Notes under the pieces: generated by a model
The model's database searches: none
The model's input: only the letters and a program-made list of their open reading frames with translations
Told to the model about the DNA's origin: nothing
Assembly: GCA_014730275.1 (NCBI GenBank)
Contig: WJIL01000148.1
Span: 1 to 61,738 of the forward strand
Length of the DNA stretch: 61,738 nucleotides
Direction of reading: 5' to 3'
Source of the DNA: Candidatus Lokiarchaeota archaeon
GTDB taxonomy: Archaea; Asgardarchaeota; Thorarchaeia; Thorarchaeales; Thorarchaeaceae
Translations under genes and position numbers: made by a program
Part shown: in pieces, positions 1 to 8,181 of the stretch
Position numbering within the stretch: position 1 is the first letter of the stretch
How the letters are laid out: each line of letters begins with the position of its first letter

Positions 1-1077
1 AGACTGAACCTCCGTCCGTTCATCGCTAGTAAGATTGTAGTCAGGACATACCAGTATGAGAATATCATACGACTCAAGCCGGTCTGATGTAAGATTTCCT
101 TCTGGTGAAGGATATAGCTTGTCAACAGTAAACGAGTGATTGACGAGCAAATTCCTGAAGCCAGGCAGCATACCAGGATGCCAAGGCTGTTCCTCCCAGG
201 CATCTAGTCCAAGTCTTGGATGATGAGAAAGATCGTAAGCGACCCGAGATTTTGGAACTGGGCACAGCCACTCTACAGCATCTATGCAGAGATTCATTAT
301 TCCTTGCACCATGGGTCTGCTTGGAGTAGTATTTGCTACGAAACCAGGCAGATGAACAACTTTGCCACCTCGAAGATAGGGATTGTATGCAAAGCCTGTA
401 ACGTTATTCGGTTGACCCTCTATGTTCAACAGCTTTGTATAATGAGAGTATTCTTTGGTTGTTGAGAGGGCAGACCAATTGAAAGTTGCCCAATTCCAGT
501 TCGTTGTGTTGATTGTATTTCCAACAGAGTACTTCTTTGTAACAGGATGTAGATTAGCTACAGTCTGAATCTCTGACCAATTGTAATACCAGTAAGTATC
601 GTGGCCATGATTCCCTTCGGACTCGTACGGAACCACTCCAGCATATCCTAAGAAGTTGACCGCGCTGTCGACAGTAAGAAGACCACCGCCAGCCAACCAG
701 AACTCCTTTGCCAGCATCGTGACGTTCTCTCGCGGGAGATTGTTTGGTAGTACGAACACATCAAAATCTGCTAGAATAAGCCTATGGTCAAGCAGATCTT
801 GAAATGTCAGAAGTTCTACTTGATAGCCAGCATCTTCCAGCACTTGAGCAATATCAGTTGAATCCTGTGTGAATGACCCACCATATGCCCAAGTTGGTTT
901 TGTAAAATTGGTTTCATTGTATATTGCTACTCGAATATTGCGCGGCGTGATTTCAGCCGGGGTTACTTGTTCCATCGGGTTACTCCGTGAAATCATATCA
1001 GGAGACGTTCCCAACGGAAACATACTCATGCCAATTAGCATTATGAGTGAAAGAAGTATGGCGTGCTTGTGATTCAT
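1..1077 (-). CDS. Secreted protein with GATase-like/DUF4350-like fold (partial)
   Basis: The frame opens at ATG 1077 and reads without a stop to base 1, so at least 359 residues are present and the C-terminus lies outside the window. An AGGTG ribosome-binding site sits just before the ATG. The first ~25 residues form a hydrophobic signal peptide (AILLSLIMLIGMSMF). From about residue 48 the protein alternates beta strands and helices (NIRVAIYNE, DIAQVLEDAGYQVELL, FDVFVLPNN, FWLAGGGLLTVDSA), a pattern seen in glutamine-amidotransferase-like and ThuA/DUF4350-like domains; a second such unit begins near the cut end. About ten N-x-S/T sequons suggest an exported, glycosylated protein. The family label is inference; export is well supported. 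Confidence 0.7.
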   Translation of the reverse strand, partial: MNHKHAILLSLIMLIGMSMFPLGTSPDMISRSNPMEQVTPAEITPRNIRVAIYNETNFTKPTWAYGGSFTQDSTDIAQVLEDAGYQVELLTFQDLLDHRLILADFDVFVLPNNLPRENVTMLAKEFWLAGGGLLTVDSAVNFLGYAGVVPYESEGNHGHDTYWYYNWSEIQTVANLHPVTKKYSVGNTINTTNWNWATFNWSALSTTKEYSHYTKLLNIEGQPNNVTGFAYNPYLRGGKVVHLPGFVANTTPSRPMVQGIMNLCIDAVEWLCPVPKSRVAYDLSHHPRLGLDAWEEQPWHPGMLPGFRNLLVNHSFTVDKLYPSPEGNLTSDRLESYDILILVCPDYNLTSDERTEVQS

Positions 1078-1299
1078 TACACCTAATCCTCGGTATGATT
1101 TTTTTTGAGCGAGTTAATAAGAGCTACGCAAAAATTATCAATTATAATAAGTTTTTTGTTAATTAAAGAAATAAATCATATGTTAGGCGGCTAATACATT
1201 AAATCAATAATAAATAGTTAAGATAGCGCGAAGGCAAAATAATGCGTCCTCCGTGCAGGTGGGGGAATTATATAGCAGAAAACAACACAGAAACACTGG

Positions 1300-1653
1300 T
1301 TGACAGCCTTGACATACCAAGATGTAGCGGGTAACAATCCAATAACTCAGACCCTAACAGAGAAAGCCAACCGTGTAATTGATTGCTTGGAAGGGAATAT
1401 CAACACAAATGAGCTTGTTCGATATGGCGAGAATCTGGTTGCTGCTGTCGAACAACTGTGGAGAGGAGTTCGAGAAGGCAATTGCAGAGTGGAATCAATC
1501 GCACTTCTGCGAGTGCTGCGTCAGACAACCTGTAGAGAAATATTATCGCCTCGCGAGCTTGCAAAGAAACCACCCGAGAAGCTGGCTAGTCAGTTGAAGT
1601 TGTTCGTAAATACTGTGAGATATGTACTCAAGCCAAAACCACTCCCAGCATAA
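1300..1653 (+). CDS. Small conserved-looking hypothetical protein
   Basis: This is a 117-residue alpha-helical soluble protein, not recognised. It begins at TTG 1300. A TATA-like AATTATATA (about 1266-1274) lies 25-30 bases before that codon, so translation may be nearly leaderless. There is no signal peptide or membrane segment. The middle is rich in Arg and Leu (VESIALLRVLRQT) and the C-terminal third is basic (LAKKPPEKLASQLKLFVNTV). It is divergent from the secreted protein at 1077; the 222-bp AT-rich gap (1078-1299) probably holds both promoters. The metallo-hydrolase that follows starts 59 bases downstream, so co-transcription is possible but not shown. Confidence 0.5.
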   Translation: MTALTYQDVAGNNPITQTLTEKANRVIDCLEGNINTNELVRYGENLVAAVEQLWRGVREGNCRVESIALLRVLRQTTCREILSPRELAKKPPEKLASQLKLFVNTVRYVLKPKPLPA

Positions 1654-1712
1654 CTAGTGTCAGCAATCAAATACGCTATCAGTTGTCGTTGAGACAAGAC
1701 TGATTAGCCAAC

Positions 1713-2492
1713 ATGCCATCACAGAATCCGATGGACATGCATGTCACGTTGCTTGGTACTGGTACTTCCTTCCCGGATCCAGAACGGGTTCAGTCTGGAG
1801 TGCTCTTGGAAACTGAAGACTTCACATTCCTTCTTGATAACGGATCAGGAACGCTCCATAGGCTTACTCAAACAGGGATAGAACTCACCGACCTTTCTGC
1901 AGTACTCTTTACCCATTTCCATGTTGACCATTGCTCAGACTTTCTTCCATTGTATCAAACGCTATGGCTTCAGGAGTATGATAAGACACTGGAGGTGTAC
2001 GGGTCTGCAGACATCCACGATTGGCTAAAGGGAATCAATGAGGTTTCATTCCCCTATCTTCTCGATAGAATCTCTACAAAGGTTATCGAACTGGCAGAAC
2101 ACGACAGATTAGAATTCGGTGGTGTGACAATCGAGGCCTATCCGACCTGTCATAGCGATCAGGACAGTAGAGCGTTCAAGGTAGAAGGAGATGGTGCTTC
2201 CCTGGTATACACGGGCGATACATCGGCGTGTGAAGAAGTCATCAAAATGGCCAAGGATGTAAACCTGCTAATTCATGAATGTAACTGGCTTGATGGCGAC
2301 CACCGTGAAGGTGTTCACACAAGCCCCAGTGATCTCAACCAAGTTGTCTTAGAAGCACAGCCAGAGAAGGTAATACTCGTCCATGTATCTCCGCCAGTTG
2401 TCCGTGAACGGGATTCAGTCATTGAAATCGTAGGTAAATCCAACAACGCAGAGGTCATCATGGGAGAAGATCTCCTTGAAATCCAGCTCTAG
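1713..2492 (+). CDS. Metallo-beta-lactamase-fold hydrolase, RNase Z-like
   Basis: A 259-residue single-domain enzyme of the metallo-beta-lactamase fold. The zinc-binding signature THFHVDH is near residue 68, followed downstream by YTGDTS (bridging Asp), IHECNW and LVHVSPP, the order found in RNase Z/ElaC and related hydrolases. The N-terminal VTLLGTGTSFP is also typical of that branch. RNase Z trims tRNA 3' ends, but many relatives of this size act on other phosphodiesters or small molecules, and I see no clear exosite arm, so the substrate is open. In-frame ATGs at 1713, 1731 and 1737 all precede the conserved core; no ribosome-binding site separates them. Confidence 0.8.
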   Translation: MPSQNPMDMHVTLLGTGTSFPDPERVQSGVLLETEDFTFLLDNGSGTLHRLTQTGIELTDLSAVLFTHFHVDHCSDFLPLYQTLWLQEYDKTLEVYGSADIHDWLKGINEVSFPYLLDRISTKVIELAEHDRLEFGGVTIEAYPTCHSDQDSRAFKVEGDGASLVYTGDTSACEEVIKMAKDVNLLIHECNWLDGDHREGVHTSPSDLNQVVLEAQPEKVILVHVSPPVVRERDSVIEIVGKSNNAEVIMGEDLLEIQL

Positions 2493-2524
2493 TTGAAAAT
2501 CGAGAACTGGAAGGGGCGGTTCAT

Positions 2525-2986
2525 CTATTTTTCAGTATCCTGACGCGCTTCCACCATCCCTCTGATGTTTCTCAGGCCGTACATAGCTGTCATCATCAGC
2601 ATGGGAGTGAGAAACGTAAGATTCCCTATCTGGGGTAGTATGGGAGGTGAAGAACCCCGAAAAATCGCAAGCCCATTGATGGCAAGAATTCCAAAATAGA
2701 ACAAGGTTAGACTGACATTCAGGTATGCTGCCTTTCGTAGAAAACCTCCTGAAATCCTCCCAAGAAGATCAACGGTCTCTTTTACGATTTGGACAACAAA
2801 GAACAGCATCGTTATTATCAGAACAGGATAACCGAATATGAAGAACAGAACGTAGCTAACAACGATTCCTGCTATTAATGTGAAGTAGTTGTTCATGGGA
2901 TTAAAGTAACGAAGCGTTTCACCTGTACTCGACTCTTCATTCTCTTCTTCTCCGCTATCTTCATTGGGTGCGTCTGCTAGTTCCAT
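2525..2986 (-). CDS. Small membrane protein with acidic N-terminus
   Basis: About 153 residues. An acidic, presumably cytosolic N-terminal tail (SGEEENEE) is followed by four hydrophobic segments: FTLIAGIVVSYVLFFIFGY, VLIITMLFFVVQIV, a stretch around YLNVSLTLFYFGILAI, and LTFLTPMLMMTAMYGL. I do not recognise the family. A GGGGAG ribosome-binding site at about 2999-3004 favours ATG 2986; an in-frame GTG at 2998 sits too close to it. The gene converges with the upstream hydrolase, leaving about 30 bases between the two stops. Confidence 0.6.
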   Translation of the reverse strand: MELADAPNEDSGEEENEESSTGETLRYFNPMNNYFTLIAGIVVSYVLFFIFGYPVLIITMLFFVVQIVKETVDLLGRISGGFLRKAAYLNVSLTLFYFGILAINGLAIFRGSSPPILPQIGNLTFLTPMLMMTAMYGLRNIRGMVEARQDTEK

Positions 2987-3344
2987 CAGAATTTCCACTC
3001 CCCAATTCGGATTTCCCCTAATAACTCAAAGCATGAATGCAGGCAGAAAGGCATCTCGGGGTGTAGAAAGCATCTCGACCCGCTCAAACTCGGACGCCAA
3101 CGAGTCATAGAAGAGGGGGACGCTATAGAATGGATCTCCAACCGTGAGCTTGAACATCTTCTATTTGGGCTCCAAAATCATCTTCAGCTTATTTCGACCA
3201 CATTAGAGGTTCCAATAAGGCCACGTAAGACCGGTTAAATTAAAGAACCGATACAGCGGATAGGCGGGTAATATAGCATGTCAATATTTAAATCGACACA
3301 AAATGACAAAGGGAATCAGAATCCAATATACGGAAGTATACAAT
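2987..3344. other. Intergenic region with promoter, 17-bp repeat and a doubtful 43-codon frame
   Basis: No established gene is visible here. A clean TATA element (TATTTAAAT, 3285-3293) serves the SPFH gene on the plus strand. A minus-strand frame of 43 codons (ATG 3157, stop at 3026-3028) lies upstream of and co-oriented with the small membrane protein; it has a protein-like composition but only a weak, distant GGAG. The 17-mer starting GGACGCTATAG occurs exactly at 3118-3134 and again at 3350-3366 inside the start of the SPFH gene; both copies can be read as D-A-I-E-W on the plus strand. Confidence 0.5.
3285..3293 (+). promoter_or_regulatory. TATA box of the SPFH gene
   Basis: TATTTAAAT at 3285-3293. 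Transcription would start near 3315, which is beyond the in-frame ATG at 3303. This supports ATG 3345 as the real start of the gene. Confidence 0.6.
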
Positions 3345-4226
3345 ATGGCGGACGCTATAGAATGGACTAATGCCGGGCCGGACCAAATAGTCTGGCGGTA
3401 CCCAGACAATCGATTGGACTGGGGTAGCCAACTCATTGTACATGAGAACCAAGCAGCAATCTTCTATCGGGATGGTAAAGCCCTTGATACCTTCCTGGCA
3501 GGACGACACAAATTGACAACGAGCAAAATGCCCAGTCTCGTTGGCTGGTTGCAGGAGAAAGTCAAGGGAGATATCTTCCAAGCAACATGCATTTTCATCT
3601 CACGCTCTCAGTTCCAGGGCAAATTCGGAGGGAGAGGACAGACAAGTGACCTCGCTCCGCTTATGTTCCATGGCAACTTCTGGTTCCGTATCAAGGAACC
3701 GAAGGTATTCGTCAGCGACGTAGTAGGAAATCAGAATGCCTTCACTACTAAGAAGGTCAATGATTACCTGCGATCTTTCCTTAACGAACGCATCATTGAC
3801 GAATTTGCACACTATGATCTCCAGACTGTGTTCACTCAACTCGATGAAACATCGATGAAGGTTAAGACAAAGGTCAGAATGTCATTCGAACGTATAGGCC
3901 TAGAGCTTGTCGATTTGAAGTTCGAAGGTATCGATACAACCGAGAAGTACAGAGAGAGACTATTCTGGTTGAAGACTGGCAAGGTCAGTGGTCAGCAGGT
4001 CATGGGCTCAGAAACAATGAAATCAGCTGCTGAATCGATTGGGAAGAGCGAAGGCGCCGGTTTCGGCGCTGGAGCTGCGATGATGGGTGCAATGGGTAAG
4101 CAGATGCAGGGAGGACAAGATAGTGGACAATCAAGTGCTCCTGCAGGTGCGAAATTCTGCCCCAATTGTGGACAGAAACTCAACGGCGCCAAGTTTTGCC
4201 CCAACTGTGGTACAAAAATCGGATGA
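3345..4226 (+). CDS. SPFH-domain protein with C-terminal double zinc ribbon (YdjI-like)
   Basis: A 293-residue protein of the prohibitin/stomatin (SPFH) superfamily, close in layout to the bacterial YdjI/virion-core-like group. The N-terminus (DAIEW, DQIVWRYP, LIVHENQAAIFYRDGKA, FLAGRH, LTTSKMPSL) is the usual beta-rich start; the SPFH core runs to about residue 215 and is followed by a Gly/Ala/Met-rich linker. The tail carries two short zinc ribbons with the repeat KFCPNCG, giving four CxxC-type half sites. Members are thought to scaffold membranes or large assemblies. No membrane anchor is evident. ATG 3345 is preferred over ATG 3303 because of family alignment and the TATA position. A hairpin terminator follows. 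Confidence 0.8.
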   Translation: MADAIEWTNAGPDQIVWRYPDNRLDWGSQLIVHENQAAIFYRDGKALDTFLAGRHKLTTSKMPSLVGWLQEKVKGDIFQATCIFISRSQFQGKFGGRGQTSDLAPLMFHGNFWFRIKEPKVFVSDVVGNQNAFTTKKVNDYLRSFLNERIIDEFAHYDLQTVFTQLDETSMKVKTKVRMSFERIGLELVDLKFEGIDTTEKYRERLFWLKTGKVSGQQVMGSETMKSAAESIGKSEGAGFGAGAAMMGAMGKQMQGGQDSGQSSAPAGAKFCPNCGQKLNGAKFCPNCGTKIG

Positions 4227-4243
4227 AGGATGAAAGACGAGCT

Positions 4244-4297
4244 CCCCAAGTGAGTGAATCATTTGGGGCCTCGCCTCTCATTCGTTTTTCTTTTTCG
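4244..4297 (+). terminator. Hairpin plus T-tract terminator after the SPFH gene
   Basis: CCCCAA (4244-4249) pairs with TTGGGG (4263-4268). The hairpin is followed by a T-rich run (GTTTTTCTTTTTC, 4284-4296). Confidence 0.6.
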
Positions 4298-4414
4298 TAG
4301 TCATGTATCTACTCGGATATATTAGGTGAGAATTCATCAGTCATTGCTTCATAGAGAAGCTAAGCATAGATTCAAATCAGAAACCATCCCCGAGAGCTTG
4401 GTGATGGATTCATA

Positions 4415-6229
4415 ATGCCCAAGCGGAGCAGGAGATTCCACTCCAGAAAATCGGGGGTATATTACACACCTGAGGAAATCGCAGAGTACATCACCAGAAA
4501 ATCGATAGACGCATGGATAAACGGGCAAAACCAAAGAGACTCTGAAATGCTCACCTCTGTAAGGGTGCTGGATCCTGCAGTTGGGGATGGAGTGTTTTTA
4601 CTCGTTGCAGCAGAATATCTTCTTCAAAAACGATGTGAACTCAACCAAGCTGAAGATACGGGTCACCTCAGGGCATCTATACTGTCCACCAATCTTTTTG
4701 GTGTGGATCTTCGAAAAGATGCAGTTCGGGAATGCAGAATGAAACTTGTGGAGTGGGCACAAAGAACCTCCCAAGAGCTTCCACCTAGCGCTCTCAAAGA
4801 AATCGTCGAAAGACAAATACGGAAAGGGAATAGTCTGGTCGGGAGTACTAATTCCAATAAGGAACGAGGGAATGCTCTCGATGGGAGTACCAATAAACAT
4901 GGTTCCAGTCATTCAGCAATGAAACGGAGTAGCTTCAAACCGTTCTCGTGGTGTGAGGAATTCCCGGATGTTTTCAGCAATCAAAAACCGGGTTTCGATA
5001 TCATTGTAGGCAACCCACCCTTTGGAAACCTACTCACAAGTTCTGAGAAGGAGTATATTGAAAGCACATACGACGTAGCGCTCTTTGGAGGAAGAGAGGG
5101 AACGTGGAATATCGCGGCACAATTCCTTGCAAGGGCGAGTTCACTCCTCAAACTGGATGGCGAAATTGCCTTTGTGGTACCAAACAGTATCATGCGAACA
5201 AAGCAATTCAGCAAAACTCGAGCGTTCTTGGCAGGAAGGCTAGGAGTATGGATGATAATAGATGAGGGGAGCCCCTTCCAAGATGTCACACTTGAAATGG
5301 TCAGCGTGTTTTGTTCTCCAAATAAACCAGGGGACTCAGGAATCATCGTGATGTCAAGGAGACCTGGAATTCCCACTAAGAACGTAGCGCCGAGAAAGAC
5401 TTTCCAAGATGGTGGAATAGCAGTTCTATATCATGATGATCTATTCAAGAAAATCGTTCCTAAAGGAACAACGGGGCAAATCTCTGCGACTCGAGGAAGA
5501 GATATCCCCAGCGAGTATGTCAGAGTAAACAAATCAGATGGTTTCTCAGTACCATACGCTTCGTCAGGAAGAAGCATAAGACGCTACGGATTTGATAGGA
5601 AGTACTTCAAGTACGCCAATGATTCCTATCTGGAAACACAGAATCTCCAGAAAACCAAAGACAGCCGATTCCTCCTTGCAACGAAGAACAAAGCCTATCC
5701 GCGATGCGTCCTCAAGCCGAAAGGAATGATTCATGGTGGAGGGGTTGTTAGTATAGTAATCCACAACCGAAAAATGGATTCGAGAGTTTTGGGTGTCATC
5801 CTCAATTCGCGAATGATTCGCTATCTTTGCGTAAGGTACCTCACCAATTACTCAAAGCTCACAACTTGTTTGAATACTGGTATCATCGAAGAGATCCCAA
5901 TCATTTATCCGGACATCCCGGAACCGTACGTATCGCTGTTTGAATCATTGCAAGAGCTGTACAGGATCGACTCACCCACCCTAGAAACACAAAGGAAAAT
6001 AGAATCACTTGACAGAATCGCAGATGCTCTTGTTTACGAACTCTATCTTGTAGAAGGGAAGTCTCTTGTTGAAAAGATAGATGAAAGGTTCAAACATATA
6101 GACAACCAAAGAAATCCGATTCGAACAGCAAATGACATAATTTCAGAAGAAATCAGCAAGTGTATGAAACAAGTGCTCAGCAATTCAGTGGTTCTTCAAA
6201 TAGAAAATTCTCCTAGAATGGATGCTTGA
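4415..6229 (+). CDS. Orphan N6-adenine DNA methyltransferase, Eco57I/TaqI-like
   Basis: A 604-residue class I AdoMet-dependent methylase. Motif I is VLDPAVGDGVFL (about residue 51) and the catalytic motif IV is NPPFGN (about residue 200), the signature of N6-adenine (N4-cytosine) methylases. The C-terminal half (from ~residue 330) has the spacing of a TaqI/Eco57I-type target-recognition region, including ETQNLQKTKDSRFLL and the IIEEIPIIYPDIP segment typical of specificity domains. There is no N-terminal PD-(D/E)XK nuclease motif and no restriction gene next to it, so it is either a solitary methylase or a type IIG relic that lost cleavage. GGTGAT at 4400-4405 gives a good ribosome-binding site for ATG 4415; a TATA-like GGATATATTA lies at 4313-4322. 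Confidence 0.8.
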   Translation: MPKRSRRFHSRKSGVYYTPEEIAEYITRKSIDAWINGQNQRDSEMLTSVRVLDPAVGDGVFLLVAAEYLLQKRCELNQAEDTGHLRASILSTNLFGVDLRKDAVRECRMKLVEWAQRTSQELPPSALKEIVERQIRKGNSLVGSTNSNKERGNALDGSTNKHGSSHSAMKRSSFKPFSWCEEFPDVFSNQKPGFDIIVGNPPFGNLLTSSEKEYIESTYDVALFGGREGTWNIAAQFLARASSLLKLDGEIAFVVPNSIMRTKQFSKTRAFLAGRLGVWMIIDEGSPFQDVTLEMVSVFCSPNKPGDSGIIVMSRRPGIPTKNVAPRKTFQDGGIAVLYHDDLFKKIVPKGTTGQISATRGRDIPSEYVRVNKSDGFSVPYASSGRSIRRYGFDRKYFKYANDSYLETQNLQKTKDSRFLLATKNKAYPRCVLKPKGMIHGGGVVSIVIHNRKMDSRVLGVILNSRMIRYLCVRYLTNYSKLTTCLNTGIIEEIPIIYPDIPEPYVSLFESLQELYRIDSPTLETQRKIESLDRIADALVYELYLVEGKSLVEKIDERFKHIDNQRNPIRTANDIISEEISKCMKQVLSNSVVLQIENSPRMDA

Positions 6230-6253
6230 TTCAGCTTGGCTGAGAAGCTGAGG

Positions 6254-6263
6254 CTTAAATAAA
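6254..6263 (+). promoter_or_regulatory. TATA box, probably leaderless transcript
   Basis: CTTAAATAAA lies about 30 bases before ATG 6291. Transcription should begin within a few bases of the ATG, and no ribosome-binding site is visible, which fits a leaderless mRNA. Confidence 0.55.
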
Positions 6264-6290
6264 GAGACGGGAAATACCACAAGAGTCACC

Positions 6291-6875
6291 ATGGGCAAGG
6301 AAAACAAGGATTCCAGTGAGATGGCATCCGAAATCGAAGAAGCCGTTAAAGAAGACAAAACCGAGGAGAAAGGATTGACCAAGTCTGAAGAGAAAATAGA
6401 GCGAGCCAAAGAACAGGAACGAAAGAAGAAGGCCGAAGAACTCAGAAAGAAACTGAGAAAGCGAGAACTTGGCCTTATGAAATACCGGTGGCCAGCTATG
6501 ATTCTCATGATTACGGGATTCTTGGGTATATGGTCACAATTCCTGCCAGTGATGAACCATCCACCGGAGATTGGCTTTGATACGTTCTTCGATGCTTATC
6601 TTATGACAGGTAGCCTATTCTTTCTCTTCCCAATGATAGCAGGAGTTCTTCTCTTGGCTATTGGATATTGGGCGTATACCGAACCACGAGCAACGTATCT
6701 GTCAGCGATTCCCGCCATGATGTTAGCTATGTCAGCAACGACCGTATACTTCCTCATCTCATTTGGTCTCAGTGTGGATCCAGAAGCCGATTTAGCAGCA
6801 ACAGGAATACCGTTGACGATGATAGTATACGCAATTGTAGCATTGTTCTCCATACCACTCCGAGAAAAGGAATAG
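6291..6875 (+). CDS. Membrane protein with charged coiled-coil N-terminus
   Basis: A 194-residue protein. Residues 1-60 are strongly charged and helical (Lys/Glu-rich, KTEEKG...KIERAKEQERKKKAEE) and probably form a cytosolic coiled coil. Four hydrophobic segments follow: WPAMILMITGFLGIW, LMTGSLFFLFPMIAGVLLLAIGYW, LSAIPAMMLAMSATTVYFLI and IPLTMIVYAIVALFSI. The family is not recognised. The gene stands alone between the methylase and a convergent kinase gene and has its own promoter. Confidence 0.65.
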   Translation: MGKENKDSSEMASEIEEAVKEDKTEEKGLTKSEEKIERAKEQERKKKAEELRKKLRKRELGLMKYRWPAMILMITGFLGIWSQFLPVMNHPPEIGFDTFFDAYLMTGSLFFLFPMIAGVLLLAIGYWAYTEPRATYLSAIPAMMLAMSATTVYFLISFGLSVDPEADLAATGIPLTMIVYAIVALFSIPLREKE

Positions 6876-6918
6876 TGCAACAATAAGCTACGTTTGCTAT
6901 AACTGATGACAGATTAGC

Positions 6919-7497
6919 CTATTCGAATTGCGGGGTAACGTAGTCGTCAAGGACGCCTTCCTTCTCTAGACGCTGCATCCAGTCTATTCGGGTAGGTTTC
7001 CCAGAGGCACGTAGGAGCTCGATTATTTTGTCATGAGTCTCTTCAGGAGTAAGACCTGTTGTATCTACCTCAAATACAAGTTCTTCTCCGAAGGAATGAA
7101 TGGCATCCATCTGGCAGACCCCAAAGACCTCGGCTTCAACATTTTCTCTAACCTTGATTTCAGGATAGTCACGTTCCATGAGCCGAGTTCGGAGGGCTTC
7201 CGGATGTACCCGAAGAATGATAACTTTCTCAACCTCTTTGTAAGGTACCAAATCCACATAGTGACCTTCTAGAATGATTTCATCGTCATGCTTGCGGATT
7301 ACGTTCCCAATGGCCTTAACCATACAATCCTCATCAATAACGAGTGTATCTCTCTTTAGGTCTTCTTCAGTTATGCAGTCCTTCTCGACAGCCAGCTTGC
7401 CAAGTGAAATGACAGCTCTATCCAAGCTTCTTCCAAGTAGAGATGCAACTGTGGTCTTTCCACATCCTGGACTCCCGCCGATAACAATCGCGTTCAT
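6919..7497 (-). CDS. AK6/Fap7-type adenylate kinase-like NTPase
   Basis: A 192-residue P-loop kinase. The Walker A loop GGSPGCGKTT is at residues 7-16, the lid/NMP region has LEGHYVD, and RLMERDY resembles the Arg-rich lid. Length and layout match the archaeal putative adenylate kinase related to eukaryotic Fap7/AK6, which has nucleotide kinase or ATPase activity and acts in small ribosomal subunit maturation with uS11. The C-terminal extension (TRIDWMQRLEKEG) is also typical of that group. It converges on the preceding membrane gene. The ribosome role is family knowledge, not visible here. Confidence 0.8.
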   Translation of the reverse strand: MNAIVIGGSPGCGKTTVASLLGRSLDRAVISLGKLAVEKDCITEEDLKRDTLVIDEDCMVKAIGNVIRKHDDEIILEGHYVDLVPYKEVEKVIILRVHPEALRTRLMERDYPEIKVRENVEAEVFGVCQMDAIHSFGEELVFEVDTTGLTPEETHDKIIELLRASGKPTRIDWMQRLEKEGVLDDYVTPQFE

Positions 7498-7664
7498 ACT
7501 AGAAGTGCAGAAACTGAGTAAATATTAGCTTAAGGGAATATGACTTTTGACAGAAATCGCCTACACACAACACAATTTAGCTGCTCAGAGGAATTCACTG
7601 TCAGCCGTTAGCATGAAAACGGTAATAAGTATGAAAAAGCGCTCGCACAATTAGGTCTGGCTCC

Positions 7665-8177
7665 ATGCAGTCAAAGGAAGTTGAAAAAGCGATGGATTCA
7701 GAATTTCAAATCCGTCAATTTACTGAAGACGATCTCGAATCCGTCGTTAATATCAACAGAGAGTGCTTACCCGAAAACTATCCAGAGCGTTTCTTTCTGG
7801 GCTTGTACAAACACGCACCCAAAGCGTTTCTTGTGGCCACTAGAGATGGAGAAGTTGTTGGCTATATCATGTGCCGTATTGAGCGTGGAATATCGAACTT
7901 TGGAATCAGACCGACAAAGAAAGGGCACATAGTTTCTGTCGCTGTCCTACCAGATCATCGAAGGATAGGAATTGGTAGAGCATTGGTTGATTCCGTAATG
8001 AAGTCCATGACTTCGTATGGTGCAGACGAATATTTCCTTGAGGTTCGAAAAACAAATGATGCTGCTGTATCTGTCTATCAAAGCCTTGGTTTCAGCATCA
8101 AAAAGACCCTTAACGGTTACTACAGGGATGGAGAAGACGCCTACTTGATGGTCAACAAGAAAGAAGAGGAAGAATGA
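7665..8177 (+). CDS. rimI: GNAT N-terminal acetyltransferase, RimI/Naa10-like
   Basis: A 170-residue GNAT enzyme. The acetyl-CoA-binding motif is RRIGIGRALV (about residue 105); the following EVRKTNDAAVSVYQSLGF and the NGYYRDGEDAYLMV ending are diagnostic of the archaeal RimI/Ard1 family, which acetylates protein N-termini. An in-frame ATG at 7692 is an alternative start; the family core begins near DSEFQIRQFTEDD, so the first nine residues may not be translated. The DUF89 gene begins four bases after its stop codon, making a likely two-gene operon. Confidence 0.85.
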   Translation: MQSKEVEKAMDSEFQIRQFTEDDLESVVNINRECLPENYPERFFLGLYKHAPKAFLVATRDGEVVGYIMCRIERGISNFGIRPTKKGHIVSVAVLPDHRRIGIGRALVDSVMKSMTSYGADEYFLEVRKTNDAAVSVYQSLGFSIKKTLNGYYRDGEDAYLMVNKKEEEE

Positions 8178-8181
8178 AGCA

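Noticed and set aside
3026-3157. 43-codon minus-strand gene upstream of the small membrane protein
   Set aside because: The composition is plausible but the ribosome-binding site is weak and the plus strand is open in the same stretch, so it is not called as a gene.
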